Assembly: GCA_902588835.1 (NCBI GenBank)
Contig: CACIQQ010000003.1
Span: forward strand, 38,246 to 102,245
Source of the DNA: an uncultured Pelagibacteraceae bacterium
GTDB lineage: Bacteria > Pseudomonadota > Alphaproteobacteria > Pelagibacterales > Pelagibacteraceae
DNA: 64,000 nt
Direction of reading: 5' to 3'
Shown: positions 31,279 through 41,131 of the stretch, one piece after another
How the letters are laid out: every line of letters begins with the position of its first letter
Position numbering within the stretch: position 1 is the first letter of the stretch
Made by a program: the position numbers and the translations under genes
Notes under the pieces: generated by a model
Databases searched by the model: none
The model's input: the letters and a program-made list of their open reading frames with translations, nothing else
What the model was told of the DNA's origin: nothing

Positions 31279-32714
31279 AACGTTTGATATTTTTCATCAC
31301 TTTTAGGCGGTGGAGACTGATATTTAGTTGAAACCTTTTGATTTGTGTATGGATTTTTTAGAGCTTGAAGCAAATCATTAAATGGCGTCAGATCATTATT
31401 TTCAGCTGATTTTAAAACATTTTCAACGTTATGATTTCGAGGAATTATTACAGGATTATTTAGTTTCATTAAATTTTTGCTATCTTTAATTAATCTTTTT
31501 TGCCATTTCATCTTCCAGTTATCAAATTCTTCATTTTGATAACTTTTTTTATCATCTATTTCATGATCCATTAAAAATAAAAAAGTGTTTGTGTAGTCTA
31601 ATTCTTGCTTTTTCATAATCTCTAATAATTCAAAAATAATTAAATTATCTTCCTTATCGTCACCAATTAGACCTAACTTACTTTTCATCATATTAAACCA
31701 TTTTTCCTCATAAATTTTATCGAATTTATCGATAAGTTCTGTTGCCATTTTTAGAGCATCATCTTTATTTGGGTTAATCAATGTTAGCAAACATTCAGCA
31801 AATCTAGCCAAATTCCATTTGGTGATAGCTGGCTGATTTCCATATGCATATCTTCCCATATGATCAATAGAACTGAAACAAGTACCTAGATTATAACTAT
31901 CCATAAAAGCACATGGACCATAATCTATCGTTTCACCTGAAATTGCCATGTTATCAGTATTCATTACTCCGTGAATAAATCCTACACGCATCCAATTAAC
32001 TACTAATTCAATCTGCTTGTCAATTAATTTGCTCAGTAAGTCGTAAGCATTATTTTTTGATTTTGATATCTCAGGATAGTGTCTTTTAATTGTGTAATTA
32101 ACTAAAGTATTGAGTTCATCTAAATTTTCTCTTGTTCTAATAAATTGAAAGGTTCCAACTCTAATATGACTTGATGCAACTCTTGTTAATATTGCACCCT
32201 GCAATGGTTTTTCTCTAATCACATTTTCTCCAGTCTTCACAACTGCCAAACTTCTAGTCGTTGGTATGTTTAATGAGTGCATAGCTTCACTAATTAAATA
32301 TTCTCTTAACATTGGACCTAATGCTGCTCTTCCATCTCCGTTTCTTGAAAAAGGTGTTTGACCTGAACCCTTAAACTGAATATCAAGTCTTTGATTACTT
32401 TTAGATATATGTTCGCCTAGTAAAACTGCACGACCATCACCCAACATTGTAAAATGACCAAACTGATGACCCGCATACGCTTGAGCTAAAGATTTAGATC
32501 CCTTTGGGAGCAAATTTCCAGAAAACATTTTTGCTAGCTGTTCATTATCTACATTAGAAAAATTTAAACCCATTTGGTCAGCTAGATCATGATTAAAAAT
32601 TACTAACTCTGGACGTTTTACTGGAACAGGAGAGATTTCATAAATAAAAGATTTTGGTAAATTTGAATATGAGTTATCAAAATTCCATCCAATTGTTTTT
32701 TCTTTATTCATCAT
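31266..32714 (-). CDS. selO: SelO/YdiU protein adenylyltransferase (pseudokinase fold)
   Basis: AQAYAGHQFGHFTMLGDGRAVLLGE, GSGQTPFSRNGDGRAALGPMLREYL, HGVMNTDNMAISG; track start 32720 is TTG, ATG at 32714 preferred. Confidence 0.93.
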   Translation of the reverse strand: MMNKEKTIGWNFDNSYSNLPKSFIYEISPVPVKRPELVIFNHDLADQMGLNFSNVDNEQLAKMFSGNLLPKGSKSLAQAYAGHQFGHFTMLGDGRAVLLGEHISKSNQRLDIQFKGSGQTPFSRNGDGRAALGPMLREYLISEAMHSLNIPTTRSLAVVKTGENVIREKPLQGAILTRVASSHIRVGTFQFIRTRENLDELNTLVNYTIKRHYPEISKSKNNAYDLLSKLIDKQIELVVNWMRVGFIHGVMNTDNMAISGETIDYGPCAFMDSYNLGTCFSSIDHMGRYAYGNQPAITKWNLARFAECLLTLINPNKDDALKMATELIDKFDKIYEEKWFNMMKSKLGLIGDDKEDNLIIFELLEIMKKQELDYTNTFLFLMDHEIDDKKSYQNEEFDNWKMKWQKRLIKDSKNLMKLNNPVIIPRNHNVENVLKSAENNDLTPFNDLLQALKNPYTNQKVSTKYQSPPPKSDEKYQTFCGT

Positions 32715-32883
32715 TTCCAATTTTCTTTACATACAAACCCAAAACTCCATTGAAGATTGAAACAGCAATTATAATTGATTGACCCTTAAAAGAGTAAAAA
32801 TCAAAAGTTGGGTAAAAACCTATAGCAACACTTAAGAAAAGATAAGTTAAAATAAAAGGTCTTAAAAATTTCTTTATTCTCAA
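32704..32883 (-). CDS. Small membrane protein (59 aa), TTG start, not in the ORF track
   Basis: Manual translation: MRIKKFLRPFILTYLFLSVAIGFYPTFDFYSFKGQSIIIAVSIFNGVLGLYVKKIGNDE*; fills the FDH-SelO gap and overlaps the selO start. Confidence 0.6.
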   Translation of the reverse strand: MRIKKFLRPFILTYLFLSVAIGFYPTFDFYSFKGQSIIIAVSIFNGVLGLYVKKIGNDE

Positions 32884-32886
32884 TTT

Positions 32887-34086
32887 TTATTTTTTCTTAT
32901 ATTTTGCGGCCTCCTCAGAACCACTTGTTGCTGAACCTTTACTGTAAGAGTGTGCACCCATTCCAGCCAATTGGCCATCTTTTACAATAAGGTATTGATC
33001 TCTAATTGGTTTTTTATCGAAGAAGCATTCTAATATTTCTCTTACACCATCTGCATATCTTGCTTGAGCAGAAAGCGAAGTTCCTGATGTGTGTGGAGTC
33101 ATTCCGTGATTAGGCATTGATCTCCATACATGGTCATTTGGAGCGGGTTGCGGAAACCATACATCTCCAGCATATCCACTTAACTGACCAGATTTTAATG
33201 CATCCGCTATATCGTTTTTATTACAAATTTTTCCTCTGGCAGTATTTACGATATATGCCCCCTTTTTCATTTTGCTAATCATTTTTTTATCAAATAAGTT
33301 TTCAGTTTCAGGGTGCAATGGACAGTTAATTGTAACTACGTCACAAACTTTCACCATCGACTCAACAGACTCATGAAAAGTTAGATTTAATTCTTTTTCT
33401 ACACTGTCAGGTAATTTATGTCTGTCAAAGTAGTGCAAATGTACATCAAAAGGTTTCATTTTCCTTAAAGCATCAAGACCAATTCTTCCTGCAGCAACTG
33501 TTCCAATATGCATTCCTTCAACGTCATAACTTCTGTGAACAGCATCAGCTATATTCCACCCACCTTCATTAACAATTCTATGTTGATTATGATAATCTCT
33601 AACCATTGACACAATCATCATTACAATATGTTCGGCAACTGATCTTGAATTACAAAATGTAACTTCAACAACATCAATTTTATTATCCATTGCTGCTTGT
33701 AAGTCCACGTGATCAGATCCTATACCAGCAGTAATTGCCATTTTTAAATTTTTCGCTTTAGCTATTCTCTCTTTGGTTAAGTAATAGGGAAAAAACGGTT
33801 GAGAAATTACGATATCTGCATCAACAATATGTTTGTCTGCCTCACAACCATCACCATCTTTACTATTAGTAACAATAAATTCATGGCCATTGCTCTCTAA
33901 AAATTTTCTAAGTCCCAGTTCTCCCGACACGCATCCAAGTAATTGACCAGGCGTAAAGTCTCTTCCTTTAGGAGAAGGTAATGTCATTCCGTCAGGATAT
34001 TTTTCAAGTTTTGGTAAGTCGCTCAATGGATATGATTTTGGCATTCCACCTTTTGGGTCATCATATAAAACACATAAAATTTTCAT
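32887..34086 (-). CDS. fdh: NAD-dependent formate dehydrogenase
   Basis: MKILCVLYDDPKGG, TAGIGSDHVDLQAA, NTARGKICN, MTPHTSGTSLSAQARYADGVREILECFF. Confidence 0.95.
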   Translation of the reverse strand: MKILCVLYDDPKGGMPKSYPLSDLPKLEKYPDGMTLPSPKGRDFTPGQLLGCVSGELGLRKFLESNGHEFIVTNSKDGDGCEADKHIVDADIVISQPFFPYYLTKERIAKAKNLKMAITAGIGSDHVDLQAAMDNKIDVVEVTFCNSRSVAEHIVMMIVSMVRDYHNQHRIVNEGGWNIADAVHRSYDVEGMHIGTVAAGRIGLDALRKMKPFDVHLHYFDRHKLPDSVEKELNLTFHESVESMVKVCDVVTINCPLHPETENLFDKKMISKMKKGAYIVNTARGKICNKNDIADALKSGQLSGYAGDVWFPQPAPNDHVWRSMPNHGMTPHTSGTSLSAQARYADGVREILECFFDKKPIRDQYLIVKDGQLAGMGAHSYSKGSATSGSEEAAKYKKK

Positions 34087-34178
34087 TTTTTTCTCCTATT
34101 AATTTATAAAAGCAATTATCTTGAATTTATAAGACAGAATGTAGCACAATAATTAAGCGTCTAGCAAATAAATAGTGT

Positions 34179-34643
34179 TTATTTTGGATAGTTTTTTTTG
34201 AGTATAAATTTGTTCAATACAACCCCAAAAATTATAATAATTACAGACCCGGTGATGACAGGGCTTAACAAGTAATCAAATGAAGCAGAACCTATAATAA
34301 CAATTATTGGATTACCTCCAGCTGGTGGATGAGTGACGTTTAATATGATCATAAAAAAAACCCCAAGACCAACAGCTATGGGAATTAAAATGTACTCTGG
34401 TAAAGGAATGAATGTTAAAGCAATTACTCCTACAGTAGCAGTTACCAGATGACCAAAAAAAATATTTTTAGGATGTGCAAAAGGACTTTCTGGATAACCA
34501 TATAATAATACCATTGTTGAACCAAACGAGGCTACTAGGAAGAGTCCATAATCAGTTTTATAGGTTAGCAATGTTAATACCCCGATTGTAATAGCTGAAA
34601 AAAGACCAGCTATAGAGTTGTCGATAATTTTTTTACTTTCCAT
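34179..34643 (-). CDS. HPP family membrane protein
   Basis: ASFGSTMVLLYGYPESPFAHPKN, NVTHPPAGGNPIIVI. Confidence 0.9.
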   Translation of the reverse strand: MESKKIIDNSIAGLFSAITIGVLTLLTYKTDYGLFLVASFGSTMVLLYGYPESPFAHPKNIFFGHLVTATVGVIALTFIPLPEYILIPIAVGLGVFFMIILNVTHPPAGGNPIIVIIGSASFDYLLSPVITGSVIIIIFGVVLNKFILKKNYPK

Positions 34644-35034
34644 TTGTTAATCCTTTCTTTAAAGCATTGAAAGGTAGAAGTATACACTCTTTTCTACTAA
34701 TATTTTTTGAGCTCATTAATTCCTTATATTTTTTTAAATTATTGGGTAAGTCACCTTTGTTTTTAAAAAATTCTTTTGCACAATCACAAACTTCAATCAT
34801 TTCTTCAACTTTTTTTCCATTTGAATTAATTGATAACAAATTTGCAGAAGCCTGACAGTAAACACAATTTTTACCTTGATATGAAACTTTAGTAATTTTT
34901 CCTTTATTTATCTTAAAAAATAATTGGATTTCATCTCCGCATAAGGGATTTTTAGCTTTAGAGTTGTGTGTAAAATCTGATATTTTTTTTTGAGATTTTG
35001 TATCAGAAGCCAGTCTTAATATTTTAAGATCCAT
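34633..35034 (-). CDS. SufU/IscU-like iron-sulfur scaffold domain protein
   Basis: NPLCGDEIQLFF, GKNCVYCQASANLL, RKECILLPFNALK match the three U-type cysteine positions; track start 35085, MDLK at 35034 more likely. Confidence 0.75.
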   Translation of the reverse strand: MDLKILRLASDTKSQKKISDFTHNSKAKNPLCGDEIQLFFKINKGKITKVSYQGKNCVYCQASANLLSINSNGKKVEEMIEVCDCAKEFFKNKGDLPNNLKKYKELMSSKNISRKECILLPFNALKKGLTNGK

Positions 35035-35153
35035 TTTCCTAGTATATGGAATTGGCTTAAATTTACTAGTTGATAAGTAATCCAACTCAAATCGGACGAA
35101 AATTGATATAGATTTTTGTTGTTAAAGATTAAGAATAATAATATTAATTTGAA

Positions 35154-36059
35154 ATGTTAGAGCTAAGAAATGAGAAAGTAGCTATCCCCGTAGTTCTGTT
35201 AGCAGGAATTTTGTGGTCTTTTGGACCTTTAGTTGTAAGACATATTGATCAACCAGAATTAGTTCCTTGGCAATATCTTTTAGGAAGAGGTGTTACAATT
35301 TTCTTAATACTGAATTTATATCTATTTTTTGAAGAAGGATTTTCTTTTTATAAGAATTATAAAAAAGTTGGAATATCAGGATTAATTGGGAGTGCAGGAT
35401 TGGGTATTGCTATGATCACGTTTATCTGGTCAATAACAAATACTTCAGCTGCAATCACTTTATTATGCTTGGCGGCTATGCCCTTCATTACCGCTTTTTT
35501 AGGTTTCTTATTCTTAAAAGAAAGAATTTCATTTAATGTTTGGATAGCAATAATTATTGCTGCTATCGGAATAATAATTATAGCGTTTGGAAATACTAAC
35601 AAAGGTTCATTTTTTGGTCTTTTGTTTGGAATTTTATCAGCAGTAGGTTTTTCAGTTTTTTCAGTATCACTTAGATGGAGACCCGAAACTCCAAAATTTA
35701 CAACAGTTGCAATCGCAGGTTTGATTTGTGCAATAGTTTCTATTGTTATATTGGTCGAGACTGACAGCAATTTACTTTCAACAAGTCGTAATCAAGGTTT
35801 GTTTTCAGTTCATGGTACATTAGTTTGTATAGGATTAATTCTTTATTCATTAGGTTCTAAAATGATACCTGCCGCTGAGCTTACACTGTTGTCATTAACT
35901 GAAGTGATTGGTGGAATTTTTTGGGTTTGGTTACCAATATTAGGAATTAATGAAGTTCCTACTAATAATACAATTATAGGCGGCTTTTTAATTTTTATCT
36001 CAATAATTTATTATAGTTTAATTATAAAAAACAATAGAAGATTTATTGCATTAAACTAA
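35154..36059 (+). CDS. EamA/DMT-family permease
   Basis: 10-TM EamA pattern. Confidence 0.87.
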   Translation: MLELRNEKVAIPVVLLAGILWSFGPLVVRHIDQPELVPWQYLLGRGVTIFLILNLYLFFEEGFSFYKNYKKVGISGLIGSAGLGIAMITFIWSITNTSAAITLLCLAAMPFITAFLGFLFLKERISFNVWIAIIIAAIGIIIIAFGNTNKGSFFGLLFGILSAVGFSVFSVSLRWRPETPKFTTVAIAGLICAIVSIVILVETDSNLLSTSRNQGLFSVHGTLVCIGLILYSLGSKMIPAAELTLLSLTEVIGGIFWVWLPILGINEVPTNNTIIGGFLIFISIIYYSLIIKNNRRFIALN

Positions 36060-37172
36060 ATGACAAATAAAAAAATTGTTAATAGTTGGAATGAGTGGGA
36101 TCCGCTTAAGCATGTGATTGTTGGAAGAGCAGACGGTTGCTGTATACCAGCACCAGAACCAGCTTTAGATGCAAAAGTTCCTGAAGACTCAGATATGAAA
36201 GGTCAACACGGACCACGGACAAAAGATACAGTTGATAAAGCTAATCAACTTTTAAACGATTTTGCCTCCTTACTTGAAAAAAGAGGTATCAAAGTGGATA
36301 GACCAACTCCTTTAAATCATAATCAAAAAATTTCTACACCAGATTGGGAAGTTGAAAGTATGTTTGGTTGTATGCCTGCACGGGACATAATTTTAACAGT
36401 TGGAAATGAAATGTTAGAGGCGACAATGAGCTATAGATGTAGATGGTTTGAATATTTAAATTACAGACCCTTGCTTAAAAAATATTATGATCAAGATAAA
36501 AATATGAGACATGAGGCAGCGCCAAAACCTCGACTTACAGATGCAGATTATAGAAAAGATTATTTATCTGATAAGATTGGTGTAAAAAAAAGGCTGGAGT
36601 GGACCGAAAAAAAATTTTTTGTTACTACAGAAGAAGAACCATTATTTGATGCCGCAGATATATTACGATTTGGAAAAGATTTAATAGTTCAACATGGTTT
36701 TACTACAAACTTAAGTGGAATTGATTGGTTAAGAAGACATTTCAAAAATCACAGGGTGCATGCTGTCAATTTTCCAGGAGATCCATATCCAATTCATATT
36801 GATGCAACTTTTACACCTGTAACTGAGGGTATTATAATTAATAACCCTCAGAGAAAACTACCAGCATCACAACGGAAACTTTTTGAAGATAATGGATGGA
36901 AAATATTAGATTCAGCTCAGCCAGCTCACAATACTCCACCTCCATTATGTTATTCCTCAGTTTGGCTTTCAATGAATGTACTCGTTTTAGATCCAAAAAC
37001 AGTCTGTGTTGAAAAAAGTGAAGTTTACCAAGCTGATCAATTAGACAAACTTGGTCTAGAAGTAGTCCCAGTGGATTTAAGAGATGCCTACGCCTTTGGG
37101 GGTGGCCTTCATTGTTGTACCGCAGATGTATATAGGGAAGGGGATTTAAAAGATTATTTTCCGAAACAATAG
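36060..37172 (+). CDS. Amidinotransferase (glycine amidinotransferase-like)
   Basis: NSWNEWDPLKHVIVGRADG, PFDAADILRFGKD-like segment, HIDATFTPV, GGGLHCCTADV active-site Cys region. Confidence 0.88.
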   Translation: MTNKKIVNSWNEWDPLKHVIVGRADGCCIPAPEPALDAKVPEDSDMKGQHGPRTKDTVDKANQLLNDFASLLEKRGIKVDRPTPLNHNQKISTPDWEVESMFGCMPARDIILTVGNEMLEATMSYRCRWFEYLNYRPLLKKYYDQDKNMRHEAAPKPRLTDADYRKDYLSDKIGVKKRLEWTEKKFFVTTEEEPLFDAADILRFGKDLIVQHGFTTNLSGIDWLRRHFKNHRVHAVNFPGDPYPIHIDATFTPVTEGIIINNPQRKLPASQRKLFEDNGWKILDSAQPAHNTPPPLCYSSVWLSMNVLVLDPKTVCVEKSEVYQADQLDKLGLEVVPVDLRDAYAFGGGLHCCTADVYREGDLKDYFPKQ

Positions 37173-37907
37173 TTAGTTCTTAGAAGAATTTTCAACATCA
37201 AGAGCTTCTAATTGCTGAGCAACTTCATCACTAGCATCTGAGTAGTTTGCATCATTACTACTTTTGTTACTTTCTCTCATTCTCAATCTTTGTTCTTTTA
37301 ATTTTTCTTGTTCTTCTTTAGCTTTTTGTTCACGATCAAATTTTTCTTCCCATTCTTTTAATCTAAGTGCTTCAAGATTTCTTTTCTCTTGTTCTTTTTC
37401 ATCTCTAATTTTTTGTTCTCTTCTTTTTCTTCTTGTTTCTTTCAATTCTTTTTCTTTTTGTTCATCCTCTCTCACTTTTAAATCAATATCTTTACGATTT
37501 TGTTCATCAGATCTAATTTGAAGTTCTTTTTCTTTCTTCTTTAATTCTAATTCTTTGTTTTTTTGCTCTTCGCCTTTAAATTTTAGATTTATTTCTTTTT
37601 CTTTTAATGAATTTTCTTTAGTTTTTAATTCATTGTCTTTTAATTCTAATTCTCTTTCTTTAAGTTTTAAATTTTCTAATTTTATCTGTAATTTTTCTTC
37701 TTGTTTTCTAAAATTATCTTCTTTAATTCTTAATTCTTTCTTTTCTACACTAAGTTTACTAAATTCCTGTTTTTTTAATTCTTTTTCTAATTGTTGTTGC
37801 TTAAGTTTTTGATTATTTTTGTACTCTTTTATTGCACTTGAAGTAAAACTCGCGAGCTTTGAAAACGCTCCGTGTTCAACTTTTTTTCTTTTTTTTCTTT
37901 TAGGCAT
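37173..37907 (-). CDS. Lys/Glu-rich predicted coiled-coil protein of unknown function
   Basis: Extended charged repeats (KLKERELELKDNELKTKENSLKEKEINLK...); MPKRKKRKK start at 37907 favoured over 37931. Confidence 0.65.
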   Translation of the reverse strand: MPKRKKRKKVEHGAFSKLASFTSSAIKEYKNNQKLKQQQLEKELKKQEFSKLSVEKKELRIKEDNFRKQEEKLQIKLENLKLKERELELKDNELKTKENSLKEKEINLKFKGEEQKNKELELKKKEKELQIRSDEQNRKDIDLKVREDEQKEKELKETRRKRREQKIRDEKEQEKRNLEALRLKEWEEKFDREQKAKEEQEKLKEQRLRMRESNKSSNDANYSDASDEVAQQLEALDVENSSKN

Positions 37908-38002
37908 TTTTTTACGCGCGCATTTAAGCAAATAAAGTTAAATTCAACAAGATTAAATTTTCTTTATTGTTTAATTTGAGTTACAACCAATAATAGAAAC
38001 AA

Positions 38003-39280
38003 TTATTTTATTTTTTCAGGCTCCTCAATAGGCTCTGTTGTAGGGTTTAACTCCATTCCAACAGGAGTAATCGTAGTAGGAACAGCAACAAACTGTGAGT
38101 CCGGATTATCCTCAGATGGTCTAATTTTCATTCTATAAATTGCAAAAACACCAATTAAACTGTGAAATACAATTAGAAATACAAAAAATCCATTATTTCC
38201 AACTAAACCCATCAATAAAGAACATAAAAAAGGTCCACTTATCGCACCCAAACCAAAAGCAAACTGTAAACTTGCTCCTGCAGCAACAAACTTATCTCTA
38301 GTTATAAAATCATTGGTATGTGCAAGTATCAAAGAAAACATTGGTAAGCTACATACAGAAAAGGCTATCAAAAAAATATAAAACCAAAATTTGGATGAAC
38401 CTAGCCCGTCTGGCAAATACATTGTCCCAACTGAAAAAATTGCAAAGAAAGCAAATAATGCAGCTCCGAAAGTTGAATAAATAATAACTTTTCTTCTATC
38501 AAATTTATCTGAAATGTAGCCCACAGGATATTGAGAGACAGCACCTGAAATTGCCAACATAAAAGTAACTAAAGATATATCAAATATACTAAAATTCATT
38601 GCAGCCGCATAAACTGCTAATAAGGTAAACAATGCTGATTGAATTGTTCCGTAAAGAACAGAGCTTACCATTCCAAGAGGTGACGATGAGTATAATTCTT
38701 TTAAACTCATACTTTTAATTTTCTTAAAAGTAGGTGGTTTTCTTTTAGTCAATAGAATTGGTAAGAGCGCTAATGACATTAACACAGATATTAAAATGAA
38801 AGGCTGAAAATTCTCAGGACTACTAAAATTTAATAAAAACATTCCCGACCCCATAGATCCATATAAAATAATCATATAAATAGATAAAACTTTACCTCTA
38901 TTTTTATTACTTGATCTATCGTTCAACCAGCTCTCAGCAATTGTATAGATTGAAACCATTGAGTATCCTGTAATCACTCTTAATAAGAACCAAGTTAAGG
39001 GATTTACAAAAACTGAGTGAACTAATATTGCAAGTGAAGCTACAGATGCAAAAGCAGCAAATACTCTTATATGACCAACACCTGATATAACTGAAGGAAC
39101 GGTTCTGGCACCTATAAAGTAACCTACAAAATAGCCAGACATCATGAATCCAGTTGAGGCAAGGCTAAATTCTTCAATAACTGCTCTAACTCCTAATAAA
39201 GCATTTTGATAACCATAGGCTAGCATGATCGCACCCATACCCAAAAATAATGCCCAAGAATTTTTAAATACTTTATTCAT
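38003..39280 (-). CDS. MFS transporter
   Basis: 12-TM; QYPVGYISDKFDRRKVI loop motif. Confidence 0.9.
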   Translation of the reverse strand: MNKVFKNSWALFLGMGAIMLAYGYQNALLGVRAVIEEFSLASTGFMMSGYFVGYFIGARTVPSVISGVGHIRVFAAFASVASLAILVHSVFVNPLTWFLLRVITGYSMVSIYTIAESWLNDRSSNKNRGKVLSIYMIILYGSMGSGMFLLNFSSPENFQPFILISVLMSLALLPILLTKRKPPTFKKIKSMSLKELYSSSPLGMVSSVLYGTIQSALFTLLAVYAAAMNFSIFDISLVTFMLAISGAVSQYPVGYISDKFDRRKVIIYSTFGAALFAFFAIFSVGTMYLPDGLGSSKFWFYIFLIAFSVCSLPMFSLILAHTNDFITRDKFVAAGASLQFAFGLGAISGPFLCSLLMGLVGNNGFFVFLIVFHSLIGVFAIYRMKIRPSEDNPDSQFVAVPTTITPVGMELNPTTEPIEEPEKIK

Positions 39281-39338
39281 AAACTGGCAGCTTATTATTT
39301 CTGATTTGAGACTAAATCAAGAAATTATTATGACGAAC

Positions 39339-40199
39339 TTATGACTTTTTTAATTTTAAGAAAGAGTGGGTAGCTATCGTTAATACGATTATAGCACCCC
39401 CTACGATTGTTTCAGGTGTAGGCTGTTCTTTAATAATGAGCCAGACCCAAATCGGACCTATTATAGTTTCTAACAAAAAAAATAAGTTTACCTCTGCTGC
39501 TGTTATAAACCTAGGTGCTATAGTAACAAGAACGAATGGTATAGCCACACACATTACACACATTAAAGGAACAATATAAATATCGTTATTATTCAGAGAA
39601 TAATCATTTACAAAAAGCATTGCAAAAAGAGCTATGATCAACTTTCCAACCACTGCAGAGGGAACCAGGTTTAATTTTTTTGCTGATCTAATTATAACAG
39701 CACCCACTGCTAGACCCATGGCAGCAACAAATCCTAAAATATCACCAAAAAAATTTCCTAACTTAATTGAGTCGTAAAAAATATATAGTGCGGCAAAAAA
39801 AGTTATAAAAATTGCTACCCAGGTTTTTTTATCAGGATTTTCTCTAAGGAAAAATGACCCAAGAATGGCGGATAACATTGGTGCTGTGGCAATCATTATC
39901 AAAGTATTAGCAACATTTGTATTTTGGATCGAAACAACAAAAGCAATGTTGGTAACTGAAAATGTTAAAACATAGGCTAAACCATAATAGCCATTTGATC
40001 TTAATAAATTAAAAAATTTTAATCTGTAAATTAAAAGCATTCCAATAAAAACTAAAACAAACGGTATGATGCCTCTATAAAAAACCAAACCCCAAGTCTC
40101 AACATTAGATAGTCTGATAAATAAAGAGTCTGGTGTAATGAACATCACCGCCACAAAAGCCATTAAAGACCCCTTTTTTTGGTCAGTTAAACTATTCAT
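39339..40199 (-). CDS. EamA/DMT-family permease
   Basis: 10-TM EamA pattern. Confidence 0.87.
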   Translation of the reverse strand: MNSLTDQKKGSLMAFVAVMFITPDSLFIRLSNVETWGLVFYRGIIPFVLVFIGMLLIYRLKFFNLLRSNGYYGLAYVLTFSVTNIAFVVSIQNTNVANTLIMIATAPMLSAILGSFFLRENPDKKTWVAIFITFFAALYIFYDSIKLGNFFGDILGFVAAMGLAVGAVIIRSAKKLNLVPSAVVGKLIIALFAMLFVNDYSLNNNDIYIVPLMCVMCVAIPFVLVTIAPRFITAAEVNLFFLLETIIGPIWVWLIIKEQPTPETIVGGAIIVLTIATHSFLKLKKS

Positions 40200-41131
40200 G
40201 CTTTAAGTTCTTTCCAAAAAGTTTTTGCTAGATTTTTACCCGATAGATCATAGTAAGTTTTTATTCCTGTGGGAGATGTAACATTAATGTCACCGTTAAG
40301 CTTTTGATCAATTAAGTCAATTCCAGCAAAAAAAATATTTTCTTTTTTTAAATCTTTAGCAATTAAATTTGAAATTTGCTTTTCTACTTTAGTTAATTTT
40401 GTATTGATAACTTTCGCACCCTTACTCATATTACTCAAAAATGATCCTTTTTTCGGAATTCTTGAAATAACACCACATAATTTCCCGTTTATAACAAAAA
40501 CTCTTTTGTCTCCTTTATTTATTTTTGGAAGAAATTTTTGACACATAATATGACCATTTTTTTTAATAAGTCTTTTAACAAGATTTGATTTAAATCTGGT
40601 TAATAAATGAATATCATTTCCACCATAACCATGAATTGGTTTTAAGATTACCTTTTTGTTTTTTTTAAAAAAAGCCTTAATTTCATTAATGTTTTGAGTA
40701 AATATAGTGTTAGGCATATATTTTTGATACCTAGACGAGTATAACTTTTCAGAAATACTTCTAATAGATGTTGGGTCATTTATTATTTTAACCTTGGTTT
40801 TTATAGAGTCTAAAATATAAGTTGTTGAGATATACTCAAGATTAAATGGTGGATTTTGACGAATAAGAATAAACTTACATTTTACAAGTTCAAGAGTCTT
40901 TTTTTTTAAAATTCGAAAGAATTTTTTTTTATTATAATTAATAGTTACGAAATCTCCTTTAGCCACCACTTTTGAATTAATAATTGAAAGATTTTTTGGT
41001 TCGTAATAGAAAATTTTATACCCCTTATTTTGAATTTCATTAGCTAAAAAAATACTAGTATCTGTTTCAGCATTTAACTTGGAAGGACTATCTCCTTGAA
41101 TAGCAATAATTTTATTTGTCATATAATTCAT
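40196..41131 (-). CDS. gshB: Glutathione synthetase
   Basis: ILIRQNPPFNLEYISTTYILD, KPIHGYGGNDIHLL, NVTSPTGI. Confidence 0.92.
   Translation of the reverse strand: MNYMTNKIIAIQGDSPSKLNAETDTSIFLANEIQNKGYKIFYYEPKNLSIINSKVVAKGDFVTINYNKKKFFRILKKKTLELVKCKFILIRQNPPFNLEYISTTYILDSIKTKVKIINDPTSIRSISEKLYSSRYQKYMPNTIFTQNINEIKAFFKKNKKVILKPIHGYGGNDIHLLTRFKSNLVKRLIKKNGHIMCQKFLPKINKGDKRVFVINGKLCGVISRIPKKGSFLSNMSKGAKVINTKLTKVEKQISNLIAKDLKKENIFFAGIDLIDQKLNGDINVTSPTGIKTYYDLSGKNLAKTFWKELKA

Noticed and set aside
37264-37812. Two plus-strand 85-aa ORFs rich in Ser/Phe/Leu/Cys
   Set aside because: Antisense shadows of the Lys/Glu-rich coiled-coil CDS; the composition follows from GAA/AAA codons read in reverse.
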